25,340 nucleotides of DNA from Spirosoma fluviale (GCA_945860325.1 CAMARL010000006.1:1-25340), one strand, 5' to 3'. Counted from the first letter of the stretch, positions 6,264 to 15,436 are shown. The notes: generated by a model from the sequence alone, not told the origin. Program-made: numbers and translations.

Positions 6264-9206
6264 TTAGCTTAATAAATCCAGCACCTCGTCTTCGCTTAAT
6301 GCGCGTAGAATACTTTCGTCAGAGGTTACTAATTCATTGGCCAAATCAAGCTTGCGTTGCTGCAAAGCTAAAATTTTCTCCTCAACAGTTTCTTTTGTAA
6401 TAAACTTATAGGTAAATACTGTTTTTTCTTGACCGATTCGATGGGCTCGGTCAATAGCCTGCGCTTCTGCAGCAGGATTCCACCATGGATCCAAAAGAAA
6501 CACATAATCAGCAGCTGTTAAGTTCAATCCCACGCCACCTGCTTTGAGTGAAATTAAAAATACAGATTGCCCGTCCGATTTTTGGAAGCTTTCCACTTGG
6601 CCTTTTCGGTCTGTGGTGCTACCATCTAAATAGGCATATGCAACGCCCTGCTCATCCAAAGCACGCTTAATGATCTGCAAATGCTGAACAAATTGGCTGA
6701 AAATTAACACCTTATGATGTTGCTCTAGCACAGTTTCTAATTTTTCTAACACCGCCTCCATTTTTCCTGACTCCCCCACATACCCCACTTCACACAACAA
6801 AGGATGATTGGCTAGTTGGCGCAGTTTCGTTAACCCTTGAAGCACAGAAAAACGAGATTTTTGCAAGCCCTCATCTTTAATTTGCTTTAATAAAACATCG
6901 CGATAAAAAGATTTCGTTTTGTCGTATAAACGCTCCTGCTCCTCCGACATGCCACAGTAGGTGATGGATTCCATTTTTTCTGGTAAATCTGCTGCAACCT
7001 GGCGCTTTTCTCTTCGAAGTAAATAAGGCTTAATCAGAAAATAAAGCCGCTTTTTCATGTCTCCATCAGCCTTCTTTTCGATGGGAACTTGAAAATGATC
7101 TTTGAAATATTTTTGCGTTCCAAGCAATCCCGAATTGACAAAATTCATTTGAGACCATAAGTCCATCGTCGAATTTTCAAGAGGAGTACCCGTCATCACT
7201 AAGCGATATTTGGCATTCAATTTTTGAACTGCCTTCGTAATATTTGCTTGAGGATTTTTAATGGCTTGAGACTCATCCAAAATCACGTAACTAAATTCCT
7301 GTTTTTCAAACCAATCAATATCCGATCGAACTAAACCAAAGGAACATAATATCAAGTCTGTCTTTTTTACTTGGGCTTGTATTTTTTCTCTTTGGGGGCC
7401 ACTATACACTAATACCCGCAATTGGGGAGTAAATTTCTTAGCCTCCATCTCCCAGTTGTACAAAAGAGAAGTGGGCATCACTAGTAAAGTTGGCAACACC
7501 TCACCCTGCTCCTTCAAACTTTGCAATAAACATAGCGTCTGAATCGTTTTACCTAAACCCATATCATCTGCAAGACAGGCACCCAAACCAGCATTTTGCC
7601 TTGTGCGCATCCACCTATACCCATCTAATTGGTACGGTCTTAGGGTTCCCCTAAAGTTTTTAGGAACAGGGAAATCCTTAGACTGAAGGCTTAAATCAGC
7701 AACGGTCCTACTTCTAAGAGAAGTTTTAATTAGATCTTGATCTTCCCACTCTTGCACCAATTGGAAATGTTGGCGTTTCAAATAAACCCCCTCTTCCCCA
7801 GGTCTCGTTTCTGAAAAATAGAACAGATCCTGATAATCATGAAACCAGTTGTCAGGTATAATGGCAATGGACCCATCAGGCAAATGAAATTCTTTCTTCT
7901 TCGCAAGTATGAGTTGGCGTATTTTTAAAAATGGAATTTGAAATGTTCCAAAAGAAATAACTGCTTGAATATCAAACCAGTCTAATTTTTCCCCAATCCT
8001 TATCTTAATTTCCGGCTTACCTAAAAAATAACGTGGCGCCTGGCCATCACCTCTAAATTGAACCAGGTAACCTGCTTGATCTAAATCTTGTTTATGCTCG
8101 GTAAGCCACTGAACCGCATCAGAGCGCGAAATTGACGTCCGACCATCCTGCTCCAAAGGTAATCCGATAGACTTCAGATATTGAAATGCTCTCTTTTCTT
8201 TAGTCAGAGATCGCATGATTTTTTGAAAAGCATAACTTTCTCCCTTTTTCTCAAATAAAACATTGGCCTCCGCAGATAAGCCATCCCACGGAAATCTATT
8301 GTTGCCATACTGAAACGATAGAACAAAATTCCAACGATCTGCAGCTACTAAAGCAGCCGCTTTTTTAGTCGCCGACTTTTCCTCCTCATCTAATCTTAGA
8401 GTGATTGGTCCATAGGTTAATAAAAATTGGCAATTTTTTTCTGTATTAATTACCTCAAAACCTTTGGCATAAATCGGATAACGAGCGACCATCGCCTTCA
8501 CAAATTTGCGAAAATAGTCTTCCTCCATGTTTTTCGGAATGATCACAAATTTTTTATTCAAAAAAGCACGCAGCTTTTTACCTTCTAATAAGGGTTTAAA
8601 ATGATAAAGCTTTTGATTTAATAACATCCACGCGGGCTCATCACATAGAATCATGGCGTCTTTATATTGGAATTCCAACTTAGCGCCTAAATACTTCAAA
8701 GTAGGGAAATAGTGTGTATTTTCCTCATTACGCATGAAGTGAAATAATACTTCAACTGGCTCGGATTGAATTTCAATGGATTGGCGCATTGGATTTCCAT
8801 CATTCCCCATGATAAACAATGTCTTATCTGGGCAAATGAGATCAAATATTTGAGCTCTACGCTTTTCAATGACCGAATGAACAGCTTCTTGAATTTCCTT
8901 TTCCCCCTTCTCCGCATCAAATGTTTTTAGATAAAACTCTTCAATAGTTTTGCGCTTGGATGTATTAAATTTTTCGAAAATAGCCGCGGGCTTCATCCCC
9001 TCAATCAATTTAACCGCCGCCTCATCGCGTTCATCAAGTCCATGCGAGAATTCATGAAAATTACGCACCGTTAATGTTTGGTACTCCCATGTTAATTGGC
9101 CCTTCTCATTCAATTGCACAACAAACACTTCGAATAAATATCCGAGAAATTCATGAGACAAAATTGAATAAACGACCCGAAAGGGTTTAGTAGGAGAGAT
9201 CTTCAT
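6264..9206 (-). CDS. SNF2-family DEAD/DEAH-type helicase/ATPase
   Basis: Swi2/Snf2-type double-stranded-DNA translocase or nucleoprotein remodeller, cytoplasmic. The C-terminal half has all the superfamily-2 motifs: DDMGLGKT with GLGKT at 550-554 (Walker A), DESQ at 644-647 (Walker B, as in bacterial SNF2 proteins), TGTPLEN from 671, FSQF and YLDGSTT, then GGVGLNL and QAIDRAHRIGQ (about 922-932). The roughly 515-residue N-terminal half resembles the region associated with bacterial SNF2 helicases; I see no cysteine cluster of a SWIM zinc finger there. Length 980 aa is normal. It stands alone, with no methyltransferase, nuclease or protease partner, so a housekeeping role in transcription or DNA repair fits better than defence. 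The ATG at 9206 gives a plausible N-terminus; the 102 bp upstream separate it from prmA. Confidence 0.93.
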   Translation of the reverse strand: MKISPTKPFRVVYSILSHEFLGYLFEVFVVQLNEKGQLTWEYQTLTVRNFHEFSHGLDERDEAAVKLIEGMKPAAIFEKFNTSKRKTIEEFYLKTFDAEKGEKEIQEAVHSVIEKRRAQIFDLICPDKTLFIMGNDGNPMRQSIEIQSEPVEVLFHFMRNEENTHYFPTLKYLGAKLEFQYKDAMILCDEPAWMLLNQKLYHFKPLLEGKKLRAFLNKKFVIIPKNMEEDYFRKFVKAMVARYPIYAKGFEVINTEKNCQFLLTYGPITLRLDEEEKSATKKAAALVAADRWNFVLSFQYGNNRFPWDGLSAEANVLFEKKGESYAFQKIMRSLTKEKRAFQYLKSIGLPLEQDGRTSISRSDAVQWLTEHKQDLDQAGYLVQFRGDGQAPRYFLGKPEIKIRIGEKLDWFDIQAVISFGTFQIPFLKIRQLILAKKKEFHLPDGSIAIIPDNWFHDYQDLFYFSETRPGEEGVYLKRQHFQLVQEWEDQDLIKTSLRSRTVADLSLQSKDFPVPKNFRGTLRPYQLDGYRWMRTRQNAGLGACLADDMGLGKTIQTLCLLQSLKEQGEVLPTLLVMPTSLLYNWEMEAKKFTPQLRVLVYSGPQREKIQAQVKKTDLILCSFGLVRSDIDWFEKQEFSYVILDESQAIKNPQANITKAVQKLNAKYRLVMTGTPLENSTMDLWSQMNFVNSGLLGTQKYFKDHFQVPIEKKADGDMKKRLYFLIKPYLLRREKRQVAADLPEKMESITYCGMSEEQERLYDKTKSFYRDVLLKQIKDEGLQKSRFSVLQGLTKLRQLANHPLLCEVGYVGESGKMEAVLEKLETVLEQHHKVLIFSQFVQHLQIIKRALDEQGVAYAYLDGSTTDRKGQVESFQKSDGQSVFLISLKAGGVGLNLTAADYVFLLDPWWNPAAEAQAIDRAHRIGQEKTVFTYKFITKETVEEKILALQQRKLDLANELVTSDESILRALSEDEVLDLLS

Positions 9207-9233
9207 GTATTCATTTACAACCCAAATTCCTGA

Positions 9234-9269
9234 GTTTTATGAGTAAAACCTTTAAAATTAAGGGTTTTA
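9234..9269 (-). other. Two mutually exclusive AT-rich hairpins between prmA and the helicase gene
   Basis: A 12-bp stem with one G-T pair (9244-9255 with 9258-9269) shares an arm with a second possible stem, GTTTTA (9234-9239) with TAAAAC (9244-9249). It follows the prmA stop and precedes the helicase start. It could be a weak terminator of the amidase-MCE-prmA operon. There is no clear T run and the region is AT-rich, so chance pairing is possible. Confidence 0.25.
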
Positions 9270-9308
9270 ATTCAAATACTAGAAAAAATAGTGTAAAATA
9301 TCAATAAA

Positions 9309-10142
9309 TCACAAATTAGATTTTTTGAGTTTGATGCAGGTCCAGCGATTTTTCTCTGTTTGAGCCACAGAAATAAGTCCATTTTCAAGAGCCGATTTCA
9401 CGATCATCGGCACATCTTCAGCATAAAATCCACTTAAAAGGAGCATGCCTCCGTCTACTATCCGTTCAGAATATTCATGCATTTCGGATAATAATATGTT
9501 ACGGTTGATGTTGGCCAACAACACATCGTATTTTTTCAATGATTCGTTGACGATGGTACCCTCGACAAAAATGATGTCTTCGCATTGGTTTAATCCCGCA
9601 TTTTCAATTGAGTTTTCAATAGACCAAGGGTCTATATCAAATCCTTTTACATTGTGCGCTCCTAGCTTAGTGGCCACCAGGGCGAGAATTCCTGTTCCAG
9701 TTCCGGCATCTAAAACTGATTTTTCTTGTAATTCAATCTCAAATAATGCTTGGGTCATCAAGAAAGTCGTTTCGTGGTGCCCAGTCCCAAAAGACATTTT
9801 AGGATTAATGACAATCTCCATCGCATACCCCGGTTCTGATTCATGAAAATTTGCCCGAATAAATACTTGATTCGAAATTCGAATGGGATCGTAATTTGAC
9901 TCCCACACCGCATTCCAATTTTGCTTTTCTATTTCATTTATTTGAAAAGAAATAGGTCCTAAAACCTCATATCTTTTAATCACCTCAGAAAAAAGTGATA
10001 GGTCAAATAAATCTGTTTGACAATAGGCAATAAGGCCTGTATCCGAATCTTCAAAAATATCAAAATGTATTTCTCCCAATTCCGCCAACAAAATATCCAC
10101 TTGTTCCGGCGATGCCGAAATTATTACTTGTTGGGTCGTCAT
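9309..10142 (-). CDS. prmA: Ribosomal protein L11 methyltransferase PrmA
   Basis: S-adenosylmethionine-dependent enzyme that trimethylates ribosomal protein L11. The N-terminal substrate-recognition domain (about 1-65) is followed by a Rossmann-type methyltransferase domain containing FGTGHHETT (118-126), the SAM loop DAGTGTGIL (145-153), DIDPW (169-173) and LANINR (209-214), all typical of PrmA. The ATG at 10142 gives MTTQQVIISASPEQ and 277 aa, and leaves 10 bp after the MCE-gene stop. An upstream ATG at 10208 would add 22 residues inside the MCE gene and is rejected. It is the last gene of a three-gene minus-strand operon with the amidase and the MCE protein; its product has no known link to envelope work, so the arrangement looks like shared transcription only. 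Confidence 0.95.
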   Translation of the reverse strand: MTTQQVIISASPEQVDILLAELGEIHFDIFEDSDTGLIAYCQTDLFDLSLFSEVIKRYEVLGPISFQINEIEKQNWNAVWESNYDPIRISNQVFIRANFHESEPGYAMEIVINPKMSFGTGHHETTFLMTQALFEIELQEKSVLDAGTGTGILALVATKLGAHNVKGFDIDPWSIENSIENAGLNQCEDIIFVEGTIVNESLKKYDVLLANINRNILLSEMHEYSERIVDGGMLLLSGFYAEDVPMIVKSALENGLISVAQTEKNRWTCIKLKKSNL

Positions 10143-10152
10143 AAATTGATTA

Positions 10153-11106
10153 TTATTTTTCCGTTGTTGGTCCCGGATCCTTTTTGCCAAAAACGGAAAT
10201 ATTGACATAACGCTTTGGCTGAAGCCTTACATCTATTAGTAATTTGTCTAAATCTAAAAGAGCCTTATTTAAGCCCACATATAAACTATCATTCATCAAT
10301 AATTTACCTGCCGTCCCCTGCCCTTTTTCTAATTTAGAAACGATTCTTTGAAGCGAGCTGACTGCCTTATTGGCTGAATTCAAGGTTTCACCAATTTTAA
10401 TGGCTTGCAATGAATCTGCGATCGTATTGAACTTGGTCAGCAATGGCTTTAATTGCTTTTCAGTTTCCACTAAACTGACTGACAATGCACGCATATTGCC
10501 CGTAATTAGGTTAATGTTTGCTTTGTTTTCCGCCACTAAATCAGTGACAGAGCCATTAATATTGACAACGGCCGTATTTGAATTTTTCAACAAGGCATCT
10601 AAATAGGTTCCTGTGTTATCAAACTTCTTACTGATTTGTCGAAATGAAATCAACAACGAATCTGCATTAGAAATTACGGGAAGTGCGCGTTCTTTTAATA
10701 AGGACGTTAAGCCTTTTTCATTCATGGCCGTAATAAATGCCCCTTCAGGTAAAGATCCGCTACCTATTAGCTCAAGCCGAATTATTTTACCCCCTAGCAA
10801 AGCTCCATCGGAAAGAATCGCAATGGATTTATCAGGAACTAAAAGTGATTTATTTAATCGCAATTCAACCAAAATTTTATTGCCCTTCTCTGGTACCAGG
10901 GATACTTTTTTGACCTTGCCCACCTCTACTCCATTCACCAACACCTGATTAGAAGCCATCAAGCCATCTACGTTATCGTATTGAACGTAATAGGTTTTTG
11001 AAGCCGAGAAAATATCGTTCCCTTTCAAAAAGTTAAATCCAAAATAGAGGATTAAAAACGCCATAAGCGCTAAAAACCCTACCTTAAGTTCGTTGCTCTT
11101 CAACAT
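10153..11106 (-). CDS. MlaD-type MCE-domain protein, putative lipid-transport substrate-binding component
   Basis: Membrane-anchored periplasmic protein of the MCE family, whose members carry phospholipids between membranes together with an ABC transporter. A single N-terminal membrane helix (about 10-27) is followed by an MCE domain (about 38-115) that includes VQYDNVDGLMASNQVLVNG and VEVGKV, the usual MCE core. Residues from about 130 to 285 are polar and helix-prone, as in MCE proteins that form a tunnel. Length 317 aa is typical. The ATP-binding and permease genes (MlaF/MlaE) are not in the window. It starts 6 bp after the amidase stop, so the two are almost certainly co-transcribed. Gene symbol withheld because several MCE paralogues are possible. 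Confidence 0.9.
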   Translation of the reverse strand: MLKSNELKVGFLALMAFLILYFGFNFLKGNDIFSASKTYYVQYDNVDGLMASNQVLVNGVEVGKVKKVSLVPEKGNKILVELRLNKSLLVPDKSIAILSDGALLGGKIIRLELIGSGSLPEGAFITAMNEKGLTSLLKERALPVISNADSLLISFRQISKKFDNTGTYLDALLKNSNTAVVNINGSVTDLVAENKANINLITGNMRALSVSLVETEKQLKPLLTKFNTIADSLQAIKIGETLNSANKAVSSLQRIVSKLEKGQGTAGKLLMNDSLYVGLNKALLDLDKLLIDVRLQPKRYVNISVFGKKDPGPTTEK

Positions 11107-11112
11107 ATATCT

Positions 11113-11913
11113 CTATCGTTCAATTTCTTCTTTATATTGCTTAAATGCTTTCGTAATTCCTTCGGCAACTTCCTTTTGGCCTTTTTCGGAGGCTAAATAG
11201 TTTTCTTCTTCTGGATTAGTCAAAAATCCAGTTTCAATCAAAACGCTTGGCATCGCCGTTCTCCAAATAACCAAAAATCCTGCTTGTTTAACACCAAAAC
11301 TCTTTCTTTGATAGTTTTTCAAAAATTGCTCCTCTACTTTTGAAGCAAATTTAACCGAACTGGCCATGAACGCACTTTGATAATTTGCCATCATAATATG
11401 CGCTAAAGGAGAATTGGGATCAAAACCACTATAGGCTGTTTGATAATCTTTTTCTTGTAAAATTACTGAGTTTTCACGCTTGGCTACGTTTAAGTTGCCA
11501 TCTGTTTTGTGCAACCCCATCGTGTAAGTCTCTGTTCCATACAATGATTTATTGGCCGCCGCATTACAATGTACAGAAATAAAAAGATCTGCTTTGTTCC
11601 GATTGGCGATATTGGCGCGCTCATTCAATTCGATAAAATCATCCGTATCGCGGGTATAAATCACCTTTAAATCGGGATATTCTTCTTTCAGTTGGCGACC
11701 CAATTCCAAAATGATTTTTAACGTCACTTTGCCCTCGTGTGATCCCTTAGGGCCCATACAACCTGGATCTTTTCCTCCATGCCCGGCATCTAAACAAACA
11801 ATTTTAAGCGAATTTTTGGGTGATTTTTTTTTGGAATCAACAGTCGGAACGACAGCCGATACAAACAATAGGCCTAAGCAAAAAATAAAAATAAGTCGAA
11901 CCGTTGAAAACAT
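11113..11913 (-). CDS. Secreted N-acetylmuramoyl-L-alanine amidase (Amidase_3)
   Basis: Zinc hydrolase that cuts the bond between N-acetylmuramic acid and L-alanine in peptidoglycan, acting in the periplasm, usually during cell separation or wall turnover. An N-terminal hydrophobic segment (about 5-22) looks like a signal peptide. The catalytic domain (about 36-262) shows the zinc ligands H45 in LDAGHGGKD, E60 and H115 in SVHCNA, and the catalytic Glu E227 in VLIETGFLTN. Length 266 aa means a bare catalytic domain; no LysM or SH3 wall-binding module is seen, so targeting must come from elsewhere. It is the first gene of the operon with the MCE protein and prmA, divergent from lptD. Confidence 0.93.
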   Translation of the reverse strand: MFSTVRLIFIFCLGLLFVSAVVPTVDSKKKSPKNSLKIVCLDAGHGGKDPGCMGPKGSHEGKVTLKIILELGRQLKEEYPDLKVIYTRDTDDFIELNERANIANRNKADLFISVHCNAAANKSLYGTETYTMGLHKTDGNLNVAKRENSVILQEKDYQTAYSGFDPNSPLAHIMMANYQSAFMASSVKFASKVEEQFLKNYQRKSFGVKQAGFLVIWRTAMPSVLIETGFLTNPEEENYLASEKGQKEVAEGITKAFKQYKEEIER

Positions 11914-11975
11914 TATTTTTTAATTAATACACTTAGGTACCACGCAATCATGTAATTTTGTCAATCTTTTACAAA

Positions 11976-11983
11976 CAAAGATA
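11976..11983 (-). promoter_or_regulatory. Candidate -7 box for the amidase operon
   Basis: On the minus strand this reads TATCTTTG, a perfect TANNTTTG element of Bacteroidota promoters, about 60 bp before the amidase start. No TTG is found at the right distance upstream, so the call rests on the -7 element and the position in the divergent gap alone. Confidence 0.35.
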
Positions 11984-12004
11984 ATTATAATTTTTAAATT
12001 CCAT

Positions 12005-14725
12005 TTGATAAATAAATCCACATATCACCTTTTCATGCTTTGCATGGGAATATTCATTGGCCTAACGGATGTTAGGGCCCAACGAGTTATTTCGGGTGAT
12101 TCGATCATAAAATCAATCAGTCCAAAAGACTCATTATCAAAAAAAACCGATTTAGAAACGACTGTTTTTTATTCTGCCATTGACTCTACGGTATTAGACG
12201 CGGAGAAACAGGTGGTTAATTTATATGGAGGAGCAAAATTAAAATATGGCAATATCGCATTAGAAGCGGACTATATTAGGTTGGACTGGTCAAAAAATGA
12301 GGTGTTTGCCAAAGGCACCTTAGACACCGCTACAAAAAAAATAATAGGACTTCCTGTATTTACACAGGGGCAAGATAAATATGACTCGGAAGAAGTCCGC
12401 TATAATTTCAAATCAAAGCGGGCCTCCATCAAAGCGATTGTCACCCAACAAGGCGAAGGGTTTGTCCAAGGGAAAACAGTAAAAAAAGACGAGGAGGATA
12501 ATCTGTACATCCGAAATGCCATTTATACCACCTGCAATTTAACACATCCACATTTCCATATTAAAGCTAGTAAAATCAAAGTCGTCGGAAAAAAAGAAAT
12601 TATTTCAGGGCCCTTTCACTTTGAGCTTAATGACATTCCACTCCCTATTGGACTACCTTTTGGGTTTTTCCCCTATTCTCAACCTAAAGAAGCGGGTAAA
12701 TCGGGCATTATTGTGCCAACTTATGGGGAAGAGCCTTCAGGAAGAGGATTCTATTTGAGAGAAGGTGGTTATTACTGGGCCGCTAGTGAAAATATAGGCG
12801 TTCGATTTACGGGGCAAATTTATTCGAAAGGTGGCTGGGGTTTAGGGGCAAACTCGCAATACAATAAGCGGTATCGATTCGCAGGTAGCTTTAACTTAGC
12901 ATTTAATCGAAATACGAATGGAGATGAATTTTCGCCGACCAAACGAACTGACTTTGCATTGCAATGGTCGCATAGCCCTCAAAGTAGAGGAAATTCAAGC
13001 TTTTCAGCGTCGGTTAATATTGCCTCAAATTCCTACAATCAGTTTAATAACTATAATAGCCAACAATATTTATCCAATACGATAGGGTCATCCGTGCAAT
13101 ACACCAAAAACATAGGGCAGACCATTCGAACGGGAATAAGTTTACGTATTAATCAAAATACGACTACTCGAGTATTTGACGCAGGAACTGAATTTAATTT
13201 TGGTCTAAACCAATTTCAACCCTTTAAAAGAAAAAACTCTTTAGGGGACCAATTTCTAGATCAATTTAGATTAGGGCTTGATTTTTCAGGAGGTATCAGT
13301 ATGACGAATCAAGTGTCGGATCCTTATACTCGATATGAATTTGATGTGTATCCTAGAGAAACCAACAGCCAAAGAGGGATCATTCAGAAACCTTTTCTCC
13401 CAAAAACGATGGATGATTTACCTCCCGGAGTTATTCCAGTGGACGCGAGCACACTTCCACTACTTTGGGAGAAAGCACAAACAAAATTCAATTATAGCAT
13501 TCCTTTATCCCTGCCCAATTTAAAATTAAATAAATATGTGAACCTAACTCCGGGCGTTTCGTGGTCCGGAAATATGTACACAAGGTCGTATAAGTACACC
13601 TATATGAAAAGTGATTCAACCGTGAGAATTGATACGGTTGGGGGATTGCCAAAATTCAATTCGCAACTTTCATTTTCCGCCAGTATGAATACTCGAATTT
13701 ATGGAACGCTAAGATTCAAAAAAGGACGATTAGAGGCTCTTAGGCATACGATAGCTCCTAGTTTTAGCTTAAGTTATACGCCAGACTATTCGGACCCTAC
13801 TTATGGGTATTATCAAGATGTTCGAATCAACAACCGTAAATTTATTAACAATGAGGGAGTGGAACAGGTTGGAGATATAAGGCGGATTAGCACTTTTGAC
13901 CCGCGGCAGATGAGTTATGGAGGTGCATCGGGGAGCATTAGTTTTGGACTTCAAAATACCCTTGAAGCGAAATTGAAAACTAAATCAGATACCGCAACCA
14001 AACAAAATGAAAAAATCACGATACTTGATAATTTTGGAATAAATGGGAGCTATAATTTGCTAGCAAAAGAATATCCATTGTCCAATTTAAACTTCAATGC
14101 AAACTCGAGAGTGAGTGAATTTGATATCAACGTAGGAGGAAGTTTTGATCCCTATTTATATGTAAAAGACAACTCATTTTTTGATGTGGGGAGGAGAACT
14201 CCTGATTTAATGCTGAGTCAAGGGGAAGGTCTTGCAAGATTAACGGCGCTTAATCTATCCATTGGGCGAAGGTTTGCTCCTGCTAAGGCGAAGGATGTAA
14301 AGACCAGTACGAATGCCTCTGAAGCCCAAATAAAACAAATAAATCGCAACATTGACGACTATGTAGATTGGAATGTGCCTTGGACTTTTTCGTTTAGTTA
14401 TCAGTTTAGCATGAACAGAATGGGTTTGGCTGCTGCACAGCAAATTAGCGGTTTGACGTTTCAAGGAGATTTGAGTTTAACAGAAAAATGGAAATTTTCT
14501 ATGAGCTCAGGATATGATTTTAAGTACAGTGGACTTACCTACACGAATATGTCGGTGCACCGAGATCTACACTGCTGGGAGTTGAATTTCAATTGGACCC
14601 CCATTGCAAGTCCATTTTACGGTCGTGCGTCCAATTATTCATTTGACCTTCGGGTAAAATCATCCTTACTTCAAGAATTAAAAATTTCTCGAAGAAGAAG
14701 TTTTTATGACAAGGGAGGGTTTTAG
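12005..14725 (+). CDS. lptD: LPS assembly outer-membrane protein LptD
   Basis: Outer-membrane barrel that inserts lipopolysaccharide into the outer leaflet. The start is a TTG at 12005, giving MINKSTYHLFMLCMGIFIGL and a signal peptide cut near A25. ATG codons at 12035 and 12044 would give signal peptides with no basic residue and are less likely. An OstA/LptA-like jelly-roll domain (about 55-215, opening with DSTVLDAEKQVVNLYGGAKL) precedes a long beta-barrel region rich in alternating aromatic strands. The mature protein has only two cysteines, C177 (TTCNL) and C857 (HCWELNFNW). Their places match the E. coli pair C173-C725, and the HCW segment matches the family's CCW-type motif near the C-terminus. 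At 906 aa it is longer than E. coli LptD (784), as is common in Bacteroidota. It diverges from the amidase operon. Confidence 0.9.
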   Translation: MINKSTYHLFMLCMGIFIGLTDVRAQRVISGDSIIKSISPKDSLSKKTDLETTVFYSAIDSTVLDAEKQVVNLYGGAKLKYGNIALEADYIRLDWSKNEVFAKGTLDTATKKIIGLPVFTQGQDKYDSEEVRYNFKSKRASIKAIVTQQGEGFVQGKTVKKDEEDNLYIRNAIYTTCNLTHPHFHIKASKIKVVGKKEIISGPFHFELNDIPLPIGLPFGFFPYSQPKEAGKSGIIVPTYGEEPSGRGFYLREGGYYWAASENIGVRFTGQIYSKGGWGLGANSQYNKRYRFAGSFNLAFNRNTNGDEFSPTKRTDFALQWSHSPQSRGNSSFSASVNIASNSYNQFNNYNSQQYLSNTIGSSVQYTKNIGQTIRTGISLRINQNTTTRVFDAGTEFNFGLNQFQPFKRKNSLGDQFLDQFRLGLDFSGGISMTNQVSDPYTRYEFDVYPRETNSQRGIIQKPFLPKTMDDLPPGVIPVDASTLPLLWEKAQTKFNYSIPLSLPNLKLNKYVNLTPGVSWSGNMYTRSYKYTYMKSDSTVRIDTVGGLPKFNSQLSFSASMNTRIYGTLRFKKGRLEALRHTIAPSFSLSYTPDYSDPTYGYYQDVRINNRKFINNEGVEQVGDIRRISTFDPRQMSYGGASGSISFGLQNTLEAKLKTKSDTATKQNEKITILDNFGINGSYNLLAKEYPLSNLNFNANSRVSEFDINVGGSFDPYLYVKDNSFFDVGRRTPDLMLSQGEGLARLTALNLSIGRRFAPAKAKDVKTSTNASEAQIKQINRNIDDYVDWNVPWTFSFSYQFSMNRMGLAAAQQISGLTFQGDLSLTEKWKFSMSSGYDFKYSGLTYTNMSVHRDLHCWELNFNWTPIASPFYGRASNYSFDLRVKSSLLQELKISRRRSFYDKGGF

Positions 14726-15387
14726 TTAAGTTTCTGTTTAAACGTTTTCAAAAACTTATCCATTTTTGGCTTAATGACAATTTGACAATAAGGTTGATCG
14801 CCATTTTGGTTAAAGTAATTTTGGTGATAATCTTCTGCTACATAAAAAGTAGATGCCTGACTTATTTCGGTTACAATAGGGTTTGGAAAAACTTTTTGAC
14901 CATTTAATTTTGACTTCCAAGCAATAGCTGATTCCTTTTGAACTTCGTTATGAAAAAATATCGCTGAACGATACTGAGTACCCACGTCGGCACCTTGTCG
15001 GTTCAACGTAGTAGGATCATGTGTTTGCCAAAACACCTCCAAAATAGTTTCAAAAGAAATAATTTTAGGGTCGTAGGTTAGTTGGCACACCTCAGCATGA
15101 CCCGTTAAACCTGTACAAATATCACGATAACTTGGATTTTTCATTTTGCCACCCATGTACCCAGAGGTAACACTTTTTACTCCTTTCAGCCTCTGGTAAA
15201 CAGCCTCCACGCACCAAAAACACCCCGCACCTAAAGTTACAGTCTCTAAATTAGCCCCTGATAAGTTTTGAGATTCTTCCATTGTATTTTTATTTTTTGT
15301 ATTTGTAGCGTTTCCGCATGAAAAATGAACAAAACCGACAATTATGCTTAAGACGAAGCCTACATTTTTAAACCAACGATTCATCAT
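14722..15387 (-). CDS. msrA: Lipoprotein peptide-methionine (S)-S-oxide reductase MsrA
   Basis: Repairs oxidised methionine (S-sulfoxide) in proteins. The MsrA domain covers about 48-215, with catalytic C56 in GAGCFWCVEA, GHAEVCQLTYDP, ADVGTQYRSAIFF and a C-terminal YHQNYF...YC region that may supply the resolving Cys. The preferred start is the ATG at 15387 (or the adjacent one at 15384), giving MMNRWFKNVGFVLSIIVGF and a lipobox ending at C24 (VHFSC|GN). The enzyme is therefore probably exported and lipid-anchored facing the periplasm. Longer in-frame starts up to 15558 run into the oppositely oriented neighbour and lose the signal peptide at the N-terminus. Its stop overlaps that of convergent lptD by a few bases, and it diverges from the PAP2_C gene. 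Confidence 0.93.
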   Translation of the reverse strand: MMNRWFKNVGFVLSIIVGFVHFSCGNATNTKNKNTMEESQNLSGANLETVTLGAGCFWCVEAVYQRLKGVKSVTSGYMGGKMKNPSYRDICTGLTGHAEVCQLTYDPKIISFETILEVFWQTHDPTTLNRQGADVGTQYRSAIFFHNEVQKESAIAWKSKLNGQKVFPNPIVTEISQASTFYVAEDYHQNYFNQNGDQPYCQIVIKPKMDKFLKTFKQKLN

Positions 15388-15401
15388 GTTTTTTATTTTA
15401 G

Positions 15402-15409
15402 TAATTTTG
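15402..15409 (+). promoter_or_regulatory. Candidate -7 box for the PAP2_C-type gene
   Basis: TAATTTTG is a perfect TANNTTTG element 27 bp before the ATG at 15437, with no TTG at the expected -33 place. It supports 15437 as the start, because upstream in-frame ATGs (such as 15386) would lie before the transcript begins. Confidence 0.4.
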
Positions 15410-15436
15410 CAACGTGTAAATATAACTAAAAGTGGA

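Noticed and set aside
6264..9206. SNF2 helicase as part of an anti-phage defence system
   Set aside because: No methyltransferase, nuclease, phospholipase-D or other defence partner lies beside it; neighbours are mntR and prmA, both housekeeping. The solitary long form is common in bacteria.
10143..10208. Longer prmA start at 10208
   Set aside because: It would overlap the MCE gene by 56 bp and add residues with no family match; the ATG at 10142 gives the canonical N-terminus.
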